From: an uncultured Pelagibacteraceae bacterium
Lineage (GTDB): Bacteria; Pseudomonadota; Alphaproteobacteria; Pelagibacterales; Pelagibacteraceae
Direction of reading: 5' to 3'
Length of the DNA: 64,000 nt
Assembly (NCBI GenBank): GCA_902547535.1
Contig: CACCOB010000002.1
Span: forward strand, 186,001 to 250,000
Below, one piece after another: positions 1-9,909 of the stretch (position 1 is its first letter; each line of letters opens with the position of its first letter). Under the pieces are notes generated by a model. That model was given only the letters and a program-made list of their open reading frames with translations. It did not search any database and had not been told where the DNA came from. A program made the translations under genes and the position numbers.

Positions 1-1082
1 TAGTTCAGTTAACTGAAACGCCAGGCACTATTGTTTTTTATGTAATAATAGGAATTGCTGGAGTTGCTTTGTTGCTTTATCTTTTAGCTGTCCACAGGAA
101 TGCTTCAACAATTACTTTTGCAGTTGTGGTTGTAATAATGGTGGCTGGTTTAATTTTTGATCCAGAAGACAAAGAAAAAGATTTAATAAAAGATACTGAA
201 CAAATTACATTGCAGTCAAATCAGATTAGCAGTATTGAAACATCATCGCCTCAATATTTTAGTTTAGAAAAAATAAATTATTTTCCAAATATTACTGAGG
301 GGACTATTATTTCTGGAACTACTTATAGTATAATTTATTTAGCAGGAGTTGTATTGTTAGCTTCACTTATTGTTGTTTCTATGTTACCTCAATTTAGTCC
401 TCGAACTAAATCAACCGCAATGTTATTTTTTCTAGCAGCATTATCTTTAATAGTATTGAAAGGTGTTTCCTATAATAATTTGATAGAAAGTACTGAAAGT
501 AGTTTCTTTGGTATTCAGGGATATGGTGTAATATTAGCAATACTGCTACTATTTGTTATAACTGCACCATTTGCACATTCAAGAATAAAAAATTTAACTA
601 ATGTTTATATATTTGGTTTTGGTGTTCTTGCAATTATTGCTACTTATTTTATTGGTGGAAATACATTTATTCCTGATGATCCATCTCTTTATCAGCCTAG
701 AATAATTAGTGAATTAAATATCGGAGATCTAAGTCAAGTTAAGTATGAAGGTACTAAAAGGTTTTTTTACAATACTTTTACTTCTGGATATTCTCAAGTA
801 GCTTTTAGCATTTTAGCTGTATTTTTACTTCAGTATTTCTTATTTCTAAATATGAACCATAAAGCAAGTTACAAAAGATTTGCTCCTTATATGTACATAG
901 TCATATTCGCGGCAGGACTTTGGTCTGCAATTTTTTATTCTATTGGATACTCATTTTATAAAATTTTAGCAGTATTTATTATTGGTGTACCTATTACTCC
1001 TTTAGTATGGCAATTTATGACCATTTACAGAGAGAAAAACGCTCGTGATAAAAAATTAAGTCAATGGGAAGAGGTAAAGTAA
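1..1082 (+). CDS. Multi-TM membrane protein, 5'-truncated by the window
   Basis: The ORF track starts at a TTG at 69, but the frame stays open to base 3 (VQLTETPGTIVFYVIIGIAGVALLLYLL...), so the gene begins before the window; many hydrophobic segments; abuts the permease at 1083. Confidence 0.75.
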   Translation, partial: VQLTETPGTIVFYVIIGIAGVALLLYLLAVHRNASTITFAVVVVIMVAGLIFDPEDKEKDLIKDTEQITLQSNQISSIETSSPQYFSLEKINYFPNITEGTIISGTTYSIIYLAGVVLLASLIVVSMLPQFSPRTKSTAMLFFLAALSLIVLKGVSYNNLIESTESSFFGIQGYGVILAILLLFVITAPFAHSRIKNLTNVYIFGFGVLAIIATYFIGGNTFIPDDPSLYQPRIISELNIGDLSQVKYEGTKRFFYNTFTSGYSQVAFSILAVFLLQYFLFLNMNHKASYKRFAPYMYIVIFAAGLWSAIFYSIGYSFYKILAVFIIGVPITPLVWQFMTIYREKNARDKKLSQWEEVK

Positions 1083-2483
1083 ATGAGAAGGTCTGCTTTT
1101 TTATTCTTTAAAGGTCTAGGTCTACTTTTTGCTATCCTTTGCGGTATAGGAACCGCAGTACTTGGTTGGTTTGATGGAGCCGATTGGATGAATATTGTAA
1201 CTTACTCCCTAGCAGTGACTGGATTAATTTTATGGGGTTGGTATCATTTTTCTGTTAGATGGATTGATGAACAATTAAAGCAAAATATTTTTACTAAATT
1301 TCCTAAAGAAGAAAAACAAATTGAAGAAGAGGATGAAGAAAATTTCTTTTTTAAAAATATAAGAGAACATAAATGGAAGACTACTGCTTTTCTGGGTATA
1401 ATTCTTATTTTTATATTTGTATCATTTATAGCTGATGGTTTCTTTTCAGGAAGAACATTAGTTTCATTTTTAATTTTCTTAGCATTTGTAATCTTCATGG
1501 GTGTAATAAGCAGATATATCAAAGGTACAAAAAGTGTATTTACCGGAATATCAGTTCTAATTGGTTTATTCATCATTGGTTCATTAACAATTCCTGGTTT
1601 CTTGACATTGTTAAATATGAAATCAATGTTAGTCTTTGCTGCCTTCTTAGGCTTGGCAACTGTAGGACAAACATTCGTAGCTTTATTAGGTGGTTTAGAT
1701 TTATCAATACCTTTTGTTATTGGATCATCAAATGTTGCTTTAATGTCATTAATATCTAAAGGTGTGCCTCCTTGGTTGGCTTGTTTAGCTGTATTAATAC
1801 TTGGCTTGTTAATAGGTTTGGTTAATGGAATATTAAGTTTTAGACTTCAAGGACAAGCATTAATTTTAACTTTAGGAGTTGGATTTTTTGTTAAAGGTGG
1901 AGTTCAAATACTTGTTGCCATGGGAACTTTTTCAGCTGGAACAGTTTTTGGAGTAGTGCCTCAATGGATGATAAATTTAGCAGCTATGAATGGTAAAACT
2001 ATTGGTTTACCAATACCTCCAGTAATTATTATTTGGATTGTTGCAAGTATAATAATTATTGTAGCTCTAAGATTAACTAAATGGGGAAGACATTTATATG
2101 CTTTAGGTGGAAGTCGATTATCCTCATCAAGATTATCAATTTCGGAGAGAGGTTATTGGATTGGAGCTTATGTAATAAGTGGATTTTTTGCTTCTTTAAC
2201 AGGAATACTTCTTCTTGGCTGGAGTGGAGGGGGTTTTATAGGAGCTGGAGATATATATTTATTTACAACTTTGGCAGCTGTTGTAATTGGAGGAACATCT
2301 TTATTAGGAGGTTATGGAGGATATGGATTAAGTGTAATTGGAGTATTAATATTACAGATTATAACTACAGTGCTAATTGGATGGGGTTTAAGTTGGGAAG
2401 CTCAACAATTCATTCTGGGATTATTAATTATTCCAATGGTGGCTCTTTACGCTAGGTCACCTCACATTAGAAGCCAAATATAA
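1083..2483 (+). CDS. ABC transporter permease, RbsC/BPD_transp_2 family
   Basis: Many TM segments and RbsC-like stretches (FVALLGGLDLSIPFVIG, VNGILSFRLQGQALILTLG, AAVVIGGTSLLGGYGG). Confidence 0.85.
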   Translation: MRRSAFLFFKGLGLLFAILCGIGTAVLGWFDGADWMNIVTYSLAVTGLILWGWYHFSVRWIDEQLKQNIFTKFPKEEKQIEEEDEENFFFKNIREHKWKTTAFLGIILIFIFVSFIADGFFSGRTLVSFLIFLAFVIFMGVISRYIKGTKSVFTGISVLIGLFIIGSLTIPGFLTLLNMKSMLVFAAFLGLATVGQTFVALLGGLDLSIPFVIGSSNVALMSLISKGVPPWLACLAVLILGLLIGLVNGILSFRLQGQALILTLGVGFFVKGGVQILVAMGTFSAGTVFGVVPQWMINLAAMNGKTIGLPIPPVIIIWIVASIIIIVALRLTKWGRHLYALGGSRLSSSRLSISERGYWIGAYVISGFFASLTGILLLGWSGGGFIGAGDIYLFTTLAAVVIGGTSLLGGYGGYGLSVIGVLILQIITTVLIGWGLSWEAQQFILGLLIIPMVALYARSPHIRSQI

Positions 2484-2494
2484 AGGGGGAATTT

Positions 2495-3217
2495 ATGACT
2501 AAATTAAATTGTGATATGGGAGAAAGTTTTGGAATTTATAGAGCAGGAAATGATGAGGAAATAATGCCTTTAATTGATGTGGCTAACGTTGCTTGTGGTT
2601 TTCATGCATCAGACCCAAATCATATGAGAAAAACTGTGGAATTAGCAAAAAAACATAATGTAAAAGTTGGCGCACATCCATCATTTCCTGACTTGCAAGG
2701 TTTCGGAAGAAGAGAAATGAAAATGCCAAAATTAGATTTAAAAAACAATATTATGTATCAAGTTGGAGCCCTGAAAGCATTTTTAGATGAAATGGAGATG
2801 CCATTAAATCATATAAAACCTCATGGAGCTCTTTATGTTATGGCATCTAAAGATGAAGAAATAGCAAGAGCAATTGCTGATGCCGTTGCACCTTTTAATG
2901 TAGGTATATTCGGTATGGCACACACTGTTCACGAAAAGGTTTATAAACACGAAAGAGGATTAAATTTTATTGCAGAGTTTTATGCTGATCTTGATTACGA
3001 TGAAACTGGTAAATTAGTATTAGCAAAAGGAAAAAATTCACTTTATGATAGTGATCTTGCTGCTGAAAGAACTTTAAAAGCTATAAGGGAAAAAAAAGTT
3101 ACAACTACCTCAGGTACAGACATTGATGTAGGTTGTGATATTATTTGTGTACATTCTGATACTCCAAATGCTGTTGAAATAATTACAAAGCTTAAAAATG
3201 CAATTAAAAATCAATGA
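2495..3217 (+). CDS. pxpA: LamB/YcsF family protein, 5-oxoprolinase subunit A
   Basis: MTKLNCDMGESFG...NVACGFHASDP...VGAHPSFPDLQGFGRR...HIKPHGALY is diagnostic for LamB/YcsF. Confidence 0.93.
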   Translation: MTKLNCDMGESFGIYRAGNDEEIMPLIDVANVACGFHASDPNHMRKTVELAKKHNVKVGAHPSFPDLQGFGRREMKMPKLDLKNNIMYQVGALKAFLDEMEMPLNHIKPHGALYVMASKDEEIARAIADAVAPFNVGIFGMAHTVHEKVYKHERGLNFIAEFYADLDYDETGKLVLAKGKNSLYDSDLAAERTLKAIREKKVTTTSGTDIDVGCDIICVHSDTPNAVEIITKLKNAIKNQ

Positions 3218-5703
3218 AGAAAATTTTAATTGCGAATAGAGGAGAAATAGCTTGTAGAATAATTGAAAGTTGTAAAAAGCTTAATTTGCATACAATAGCA
3301 GTATACTCAGATGCAGATAAAAAAGGTAAACACGTGCGAATTGCAGATGAAGCTGTTCATATTGGAGAGTCGAAAGCCCAAGAAAGTTATTTATCAACAA
3401 GAAAAATAATTAATGCAGCGCTAAGTTCAAAAGCTGATGCAATTCATCCAGGTTATGGTTTTTTATCTGAAAATTCAGAATTTGCTCAAAACGTTATGGA
3501 CTCGGGAATTACTTGGGTAGGTCCAAAACCAAATAATATAACATCAATGGGAAATAAAGATATTGCAAGAGAACTTGCAATAAAAAGTAATCTACCGATT
3601 TGCCCTGGTCTTAAAAATGACGAAATAGAATCAAGTGATTTAGAAAAAAAATGTATGGAAATAGGTTATCCAATATTAATAAAAGCAAGTGCTGGGGGTG
3701 GTGGTATTGGTATGCAAATTGTAAATAACTTCAATGAACTTAAAACTGCAGTTGATAAAACAAAAAATCTAGCCAAAAAAGCTTTTGGTAATAGTGATAT
3801 CTTCCTTGAAAAATTTATAAGAAATTCAAGACATATAGAAATCCAAATATTTGGTTATGGAGAAAGAAATTCGGTTCATTTCTACGAACGAGACTGTTCA
3901 ATTCAAAGAAGATTTCAAAAAATAATTGAAGAGAGCCCTGCACCAAAAGTTGATCAATCTATTATCAATGAAATGGCACAAATGTCTGTAAAATTTGCAT
4001 CAGACCAAAAATATGAGGGGGCTGGTACAATTGAATTTATTTACGATATTGATCAAAAGAAATTTTATTTTCTTGAAATGAATACTAGAATTCAAGTTGA
4101 ACACCCGGTGACAGAGGAAATAACTGGTATTGATCTGGTAGAATTACAATTAAAATATGCTTTAAATCTTGATACTAGCCAAGTTTTACAATCCAAAATT
4201 TCTAAAAATGGGAATACAATGGAATGTAGACTTTATGCGGAGGATCCCAAAAAAAACTTTTTACCCTCACCAGGAAAAATTTCTAAATTACGATTTCCTG
4301 GAGTTTCTAAAGATATAAGAATTGATATTGGCGTAGGTGAAGGAGATGAAATTTCTTTTTACTATGATCCGATGATAGCAAAAATTATTTGTAAAGGAAA
4401 TTCTAGAACAGACGTAATTAGAAAAATGACTGATTTTCTTCAAAGTATGCAAATTGAGGGAATAAAAACAAATAAAGAATTTCTAATTGAAGTTTTAAAA
4501 AATAATTCTTTTAATGATGCTAAATTCAATACAAAATTTATTGAAAACAACCTATCAATTTTTACAAAATATGAGGATAAAAAAGAAATAAAAGAAGAAA
4601 TAGTTAAACATATTAAAACAGAAGAAAAAAAGGAAATTAAAAAAGAAAAATCAGAAAATAAAAACTATACTGAAAAAGATGTTAAAGCTTTTGAAAATAT
4701 TATTTCAAAAGCACCAAAAAAATCAAACGGACAAAACTATTCTGAAAAAGACTTAAAAGCGTTTGAAAATATTGTTTCTCCAAAAAAAGAAGTTAAAGAA
4801 ATTTCAGAAACTAAGATTAATAATGTTCCTGGAAAAATATATGATACCCCAAAGTTTTTGCCTGCTGGAGATAAATATATGCTAATAGAATTTGGAAATG
4901 TAATGAACTTAGAGCTTAATTTTACAGCGCAAAATTTAGCTAAAGCGATTAAAGACCATAAAATTATAGGTGTGTATGAAACATCTCCATGCTTTGCGTC
5001 TATGATAGTTCACTACGAACCTGAAGAAATTAAATTTCATGAATTAAAAAAAGAATTATTGAACCTTATTGAGTCTCTCGGGCCTACTGATGACATAGAA
5101 ATAAATAGTAGAGTATTTTCTTTTCCAACTGTTTACTTAGATAAATGGACACAAGAATGCATTGAAGATTACTCCAAAAAAATTGCGAAAAAAAAGCCGG
5201 ATCCAGAACTTATTGTAGAACTAAATGATTTAGAAAGCACTGAACAATTTGTAAGAGTTCACTCATCAACAGAATATTGGGTTGCTGCAATTGGATTTTG
5301 GCCTGGCTTACCATTTATGATGGCGTTAGACCCACGATGTAAATTAACAGTTCCTAAATATAATCCTCCAAGGACATGGACACCTAAAGGTACAGTAGGA
5401 ATGGGAGGTGCTTCTACTTGTATATATCCCGATAGATTGCCTGGTGGTTATCAAATCTTTGGAATAATTCCTGTTCCTATTTGGGATACAAAAAAAAGTT
5501 TTCCAGTTTTTGAAAATAATATTTGTTTATTTCAACCTGGTGATAGAGTTAAATTTGTTCCAACAAGTTATGAAGAGTTTGATCATGTATATAATAAAAT
5601 AGAAGATGGGTCTTATGACTACAATATTGTTGATTATCAAAAATTTTCTGTGAAGAATTATAAAAAATGGTTAACTACGATAGATTCAAATAAGAGATTT
5701 TAA
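3214..5703 (+). CDS. Fusion: biotin carboxylase (N) plus PxpB/KipI-type carboxyltransferase subunit 1 (C)
   Basis: N-term MKKILIANRGEIACRII, ASAGGGGIGM, FLEMNTRIQVEHPVTE (biotin carboxylase); C-term YWVAAIGFWPGLPFMMALDP...PKGTVGMGGASTCIYPDRLPGGYQIFG (AHS1). Confidence 0.92.
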   Translation: MKKILIANRGEIACRIIESCKKLNLHTIAVYSDADKKGKHVRIADEAVHIGESKAQESYLSTRKIINAALSSKADAIHPGYGFLSENSEFAQNVMDSGITWVGPKPNNITSMGNKDIARELAIKSNLPICPGLKNDEIESSDLEKKCMEIGYPILIKASAGGGGIGMQIVNNFNELKTAVDKTKNLAKKAFGNSDIFLEKFIRNSRHIEIQIFGYGERNSVHFYERDCSIQRRFQKIIEESPAPKVDQSIINEMAQMSVKFASDQKYEGAGTIEFIYDIDQKKFYFLEMNTRIQVEHPVTEEITGIDLVELQLKYALNLDTSQVLQSKISKNGNTMECRLYAEDPKKNFLPSPGKISKLRFPGVSKDIRIDIGVGEGDEISFYYDPMIAKIICKGNSRTDVIRKMTDFLQSMQIEGIKTNKEFLIEVLKNNSFNDAKFNTKFIENNLSIFTKYEDKKEIKEEIVKHIKTEEKKEIKKEKSENKNYTEKDVKAFENIISKAPKKSNGQNYSEKDLKAFENIVSPKKEVKEISETKINNVPGKIYDTPKFLPAGDKYMLIEFGNVMNLELNFTAQNLAKAIKDHKIIGVYETSPCFASMIVHYEPEEIKFHELKKELLNLIESLGPTDDIEINSRVFSFPTVYLDKWTQECIEDYSKKIAKKKPDPELIVELNDLESTEQFVRVHSSTEYWVAAIGFWPGLPFMMALDPRCKLTVPKYNPPRTWTPKGTVGMGGASTCIYPDRLPGGYQIFGIIPVPIWDTKKSFPVFENNICLFQPGDRVKFVPTSYEEFDHVYNKIEDGSYDYNIVDYQKFSVKNYKKWLTTIDSNKRF

Positions 5704-5705
5704 CT

Positions 5706-6830
5706 ATGATTAAAGTAATTAAAAAAGGTTTAGAAACTTCAGTTCAAGATTATCCAGGAAGAATAGGAACTTTAAATCAAGGGTTTCCTCCATCAGGTCC
5801 TATGGATAGTTGGTCATTTAGACTTGCGAACGTTCTAGTACAAAATGATCCTGGTGCACCAGCTTTAGAATGTCAGTTTATGGGTCCAAGCCTGAAATTT
5901 GAAAATAATGCAATTATCGCAATTACTGGGGCAAATATGGATCCAAAGATTGACGGAAAACCAATACCTCTTTGGGAAAGTATTAAGGTAGAAAAGGACC
6001 AAATATTAGAAATGAGTTTTGCGACTATAGGAGCAAGATCCTATATTGCTTTTTCAGGAGGTATCGATAGCAAGCCTTGGCTTGGATCAAGATCTACTTT
6101 TCATAAAGCTGGTGTCGGAGGTATGGACGGAAAAGCTATCCAGGATGGTCAAGAAATTAAAATTAATAAATCAAAATCAGAGATTGGAAGAAAAATTAAA
6201 AATGAATTTATTCCTAAATTTTCAAAAGATAAAACATGGGAAGTAGAAGTAGTAAAAGGACCAAACGATGATTGGATAGATGATAATGGTCATAAAATGT
6301 TTTTAAATACGAATTGGAAACTACAATCTAAAAGCGATAGAACAGGATATAGATTAGAAGGTCCCAATTGGACATTCACTGAAAAAGCAACCAATAAAGG
6401 TTTAGAACACGGATCCGAACCATCAAATATTATAGACCAAGGATATCCTATTGGTGCAATTAATATTGCTGGTCAAACTCCAATTATTTTAGTTAACGAT
6501 GGACCTAGTATGGGAGGATTTATAGTACCGTATACAGTTCCATCAGCTGCTTTTTGGAAATTAGGACAAGCAAAACCTGGTGACATATTAAAGTTTAAAG
6601 AAATACCACTCGAGAAAGCTCAAGAGATGAGATTAGAGCAAACTCTCATTTGTAGTGAAAAAAGTATAGCTAAATCTGACCAAAACTTTCTAAATGAAAA
6701 CAAAAAATCTAATATTAATGTTGATAAAATAAAAATTGTTGATTTTGATAAGATAAATAGAGATAAAAAAATTAGAGAAAAAATTATTGAAAATAAAGGA
6801 ATTAAAGACATCAAGGTAAAATATTTTTAA
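5706..6830 (+). CDS. pxpC: 5-oxoprolinase subunit C / KipA-type biotin-dependent carboxyltransferase
   Basis: GLETSVQDYPGRIGTLNQGFPPSGPMDSWSFRLANVLVQND, IAITGANMDP, DGPSMGGFIVPYTVPSAAFWKLGQAKPGD (AHS2); Lys-rich C-terminal tail. Confidence 0.92.
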   Translation: MIKVIKKGLETSVQDYPGRIGTLNQGFPPSGPMDSWSFRLANVLVQNDPGAPALECQFMGPSLKFENNAIIAITGANMDPKIDGKPIPLWESIKVEKDQILEMSFATIGARSYIAFSGGIDSKPWLGSRSTFHKAGVGGMDGKAIQDGQEIKINKSKSEIGRKIKNEFIPKFSKDKTWEVEVVKGPNDDWIDDNGHKMFLNTNWKLQSKSDRTGYRLEGPNWTFTEKATNKGLEHGSEPSNIIDQGYPIGAINIAGQTPIILVNDGPSMGGFIVPYTVPSAAFWKLGQAKPGDILKFKEIPLEKAQEMRLEQTLICSEKSIAKSDQNFLNENKKSNINVDKIKIVDFDKINRDKKIREKIIENKGIKDIKVKYF

Positions 6831-6845
6831 ATTAAATCGAAAATT

Positions 6846-7064
6846 ATGACTACAGAAGTTAAAACAACAGTCCCTGGAAATATATGGAAAGTGTTGGTTC
6901 AAGAAGGAGATGAAGTTAAAAAAGATGATACTTTATTTATTATGGAGGTTATGAAGACCGAGGTACATCATAGTTCACCTGTTGATGGCAAAGTAGTCCA
7001 GGTTAATATTCATAACGATCAAGAGGCAGTTGAGCCTGGAATAGTAGCAATAGTTATTGAATAA
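6846..7064 (+). CDS. Stand-alone biotin carboxyl carrier protein (biotinyl domain)
   Basis: 72 aa, VPGNIWKVLVQEGDEVKKDDTLFIMEVMKTEVHHSSPVDGKV; target Lys in EVMKTE. Confidence 0.88.
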   Translation: MTTEVKTTVPGNIWKVLVQEGDEVKKDDTLFIMEVMKTEVHHSSPVDGKVVQVNIHNDQEAVEPGIVAIVIE

Positions 7065-7068
7065 TATT

Positions 7069-7278
7069 ATGAATCAAGATCAAAAATTTATTACACAGTA
7101 TCTAAAAACAATTGTTGAACTTTCAGATGAAACAGGAATGTCAAAAAAAGAAACTAAGACAATTTTGGATATTAGCTTATCAAACCAAAACCCAAAATTA
7201 ATTAATTTTAAGAAACTTAAAACAGAGATTAAAACATTTATCACAATAAATATTTTCTCTCTAATATGTAAGTTGTAA
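7069..7278 (+). CDS. Small hypothetical protein
   Basis: Track start 7057 is a TTG; the ATG at 7069 (MNQDQKFITQYLK...) is likelier. Fits the operon spacing. Confidence 0.5.
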   Translation: MNQDQKFITQYLKTIVELSDETGMSKKETKTILDISLSNQNPKLINFKKLKTEIKTFITINIFSLICKL

Positions 7279-7282
7279 ATCA

Positions 7283-7885
7283 GTGAAAAAGCTTATTCTC
7301 TATAACGGCCCAAACTCACCATTTGGCAGAAAAACAAAAATTGTTGCCCTGATCCATGATATTCCAATAGAGGAGAAAATTATAAAAGTTCAAGAATCTG
7401 AATTTTTAGATACTTTTAACCCTTTAAGAAAAATTCCAACTCTAGTTATTAATGAAAATCAAACAATCGTTGATAGTGACAATATTTGTTTATTTTTTGA
7501 CTCAATATCTCAAAAAAAAACTTTATTTGACAAAAAAAATTACTGGGAAATAATGACCATTATTTCTTTAGCAAATGGTTTAATGGAAGCAGGTCTAGAA
7601 AGAAGAATGGAAATAATTAGACCCTCAAATGAACAAAGTAAATCTTTCATTGATAAGCAAGAAATTAGAATTTTTAGAACAATTAAATGGCTTGAAAATC
7701 AATGGAAAAGGCACATAAACGATGATTTATCAATGGATCAAATAGCGGTTGCTTGTGCTCTAGAATATACAAAATTTAGATTCACTGACAAATGGACTAA
7801 AGATTGCGTAATTTTGGATAAATGGTTGAAAATTTTTAACCAAAAAGATTTTATGAAAAATACTATTCCAAAAGAGAGTGTTTAA
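7283..7885 (+). CDS. Glutathione S-transferase-like protein
   Basis: LILYNGPNSPFGRKTKIVALIHDIPIEEKI...NPLRKIPTLVINENQTIVDSDNI is a GST thioredoxin-fold pattern; GTG start. Confidence 0.8.
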   Translation: MKKLILYNGPNSPFGRKTKIVALIHDIPIEEKIIKVQESEFLDTFNPLRKIPTLVINENQTIVDSDNICLFFDSISQKKTLFDKKNYWEIMTIISLANGLMEAGLERRMEIIRPSNEQSKSFIDKQEIRIFRTIKWLENQWKRHINDDLSMDQIAVACALEYTKFRFTDKWTKDCVILDKWLKIFNQKDFMKNTIPKESV

Positions 7886-8722
7886 TTAATCGTAATAAAA
7901 CATTGGAGCTTTTTTCCAATCTAACCAACTAACAGGATCGTGACCCCAAACTACTTTAGCATTATGATCTTTTGCTACCTTTCTTAATTTTTTAACAGAG
8001 TCAGCAGCGTCAGAAGCAGATGCTACAAGGCCTGGCAAACATTTATCACACCAATGATCTCCTGTGTAACAAGCATCTCCAGTAAGCAGCATGTGTCCAG
8101 TTTTTGGAAGATTTACTAGAACAGATGAATGACCTGGAGTATGACCAGGAGTAAATATTATTTTTATAACTCCATCGCCATAGACATCATAAAAATCTGT
8201 TTTTTTACCTTGTAAAAATTTCCATCTTATATTTGGTTTATCAAAATCTGCTCTTATATATGCTGGTTGAGAAAACCAGTCAGGGTTAAAAGCATAATCA
8301 TATTCTAATCTTTGAGTTATATGGGTAGCATTTGGAAAGTGTCCAATCGCTCCTGAGTGATCTAAATGTAAATGAGTTTGTATAGCATACTTTACGTCCT
8401 CAGGATTTGTATTTACAGTTTTGACTACCTCTTTACACCATTCAGAAACTTTCATAACTGGATCATAAGCCTCTACTACATCTCCCCAATGTTTATGTTT
8501 ATCTAGTGCTGCTTCAATTGGCATTCCACCATCAATAATAACATCTCCTTGAGGGTGTTTAATTAAAAACCATGGAACAGGAATTTCGTATGGTTCTTCA
8601 CTTTGATTCATTTTTATAAATTTTAATTTAGTTTTTATTGTACCTGTTTGAAACATATAAAGTTTAATTCCATTGTTAAACTTTGTAGTATTTTCAAAAA
8701 TATCTTCTTTTTTATTTTCCAT
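7886..8722 (-). CDS. MBL-fold metallohydrolase, AHL-lactonase-like
   Basis: HLHLDHSGAIGHFPNATH, TPGHTPGHSSVLVNLP, LTGDACYTGDHW metal-binding motifs. Confidence 0.85.
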   Translation of the reverse strand: MENKKEDIFENTTKFNNGIKLYMFQTGTIKTKLKFIKMNQSEEPYEIPVPWFLIKHPQGDVIIDGGMPIEAALDKHKHWGDVVEAYDPVMKVSEWCKEVVKTVNTNPEDVKYAIQTHLHLDHSGAIGHFPNATHITQRLEYDYAFNPDWFSQPAYIRADFDKPNIRWKFLQGKKTDFYDVYGDGVIKIIFTPGHTPGHSSVLVNLPKTGHMLLTGDACYTGDHWCDKCLPGLVASASDAADSVKKLRKVAKDHNAKVVWGHDPVSWLDWKKAPMFYYD

Positions 8723-8730
8723 AATTTAAT

Positions 8731-9903
8731 TTACCAAGCTGACTCGTAAATGTTAAGCGCATCTTTTTCTGTTACTTCTCTAGGATTATTTACCAATAAA
8801 CGTGTTTGCTTCATTGCATCTTTTGCCATTTTTATGCATGCTTCTTTTGGTATATTCACTTCTCTTAATTTCTGGGGAAGGCCTAATTTTTTTGATAAAC
8901 TTTCAATTCTATCTATAAATTCTGAGCACACTGCTTGATTTCCTTGATTAATATTTATGTCTGGGAAAACATATGGAGCTAGTTCGGCATAGTCTTTTGT
9001 TGCTTTATTATCAGCACTATTAAACCTCAAAACATAAGGAAGGACTAATGAATTTGAAAGTCCATGAGAAACATGAAAAGTTCCACCAATTGGGTATGCA
9101 AGAGCATGAACGGCTGCAACTGGAGAATTCGCAAATGATTTCCCTGCTAACATTGCTCCAATTAGCATATTTCCTCTTGCCTCTATATTAGATCCATGAA
9201 ATACAGCTTTTTCGATTGATCCTCCTAAAAGTTTTAATGCTTCTATTGATAACATTTTTGAAATTGGGTTATTATTTTTATTTGCTGAGGCGTAACCTTC
9301 TATTGCATGTACCATGGCATCAATACCTGTTGCTGCTGTTGTATGTGCAGGAAGACCTATAGTTAAATCTGGATCTAAAATTGCTACATCAGGTAAAATT
9401 ATTGGTGAGGAAACTCCTTTTTTTTCTTCTTCTCCAACAGTGATTATAGATATTGGAGTTACCTCTGAACCTGTGCCTGCAGTAGTAGGGACTAAAACCA
9501 ATGGCAATCTAGGACCTTTAGCATTTGAAACACCCCAAATTTCTTCTATATTTTCATCAGATCCTAAAATTAAAGATGTTAATTTAGCAACATCCATTGA
9601 AGAACCTCCTCCAAAACCTATAACTCCCGTTGCATTCATTTTTTTTCCAATTTCTATAGAATTCAAAAGTGTTTTTAGTGATGGATCGGCTTCAACATCT
9701 TCAAATATTTCTACTTTTGAGGAAAACTTTTTTAATTCGTTTAAAGTTGGTTCTGTAAGTTTTAATGACATCAAATCCTTGTCAGTGATAAATAATATAT
9801 TTGATCCCAAAATTTTACAAATCTCCTCTGAGGAACTTACCGACATACCACTGCCAAATCTTATTCCTGATGTTGTATTAAATGTAAAATTATTTAAATT
9901 CAT
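8731..9903 (-). CDS. Iron-containing alcohol dehydrogenase
   Basis: GVIGFGGGSSMDVAKLTSLI, LVLVPTTAGTGSEVTPISI, DAMVHAIEGYAS, VSHGLSNSLVLPYVLRFN. Confidence 0.9.
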   Translation of the reverse strand: MNLNNFTFNTTSGIRFGSGMSVSSSEEICKILGSNILFITDKDLMSLKLTEPTLNELKKFSSKVEIFEDVEADPSLKTLLNSIEIGKKMNATGVIGFGGGSSMDVAKLTSLILGSDENIEEIWGVSNAKGPRLPLVLVPTTAGTGSEVTPISIITVGEEEKKGVSSPIILPDVAILDPDLTIGLPAHTTAATGIDAMVHAIEGYASANKNNNPISKMLSIEALKLLGGSIEKAVFHGSNIEARGNMLIGAMLAGKSFANSPVAAVHALAYPIGGTFHVSHGLSNSLVLPYVLRFNSADNKATKDYAELAPYVFPDININQGNQAVCSEFIDRIESLSKKLGLPQKLREVNIPKEACIKMAKDAMKQTRLLVNNPREVTEKDALNIYESAW

Positions 9904-9909
9904 ATTTAT

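Noticed and set aside
1244-1576. 110-aa minus-strand ORF within the permease gene
   Set aside because: Shadow ORF of a strongly supported plus-strand transporter gene.
2081-2455. 124-aa ORF in another frame of the permease, considered as a frameshifted product
   Set aside because: The main frame is intact through this region with proper TM segments; the alternative frame is Trp/Asn/Ile-rich noise.
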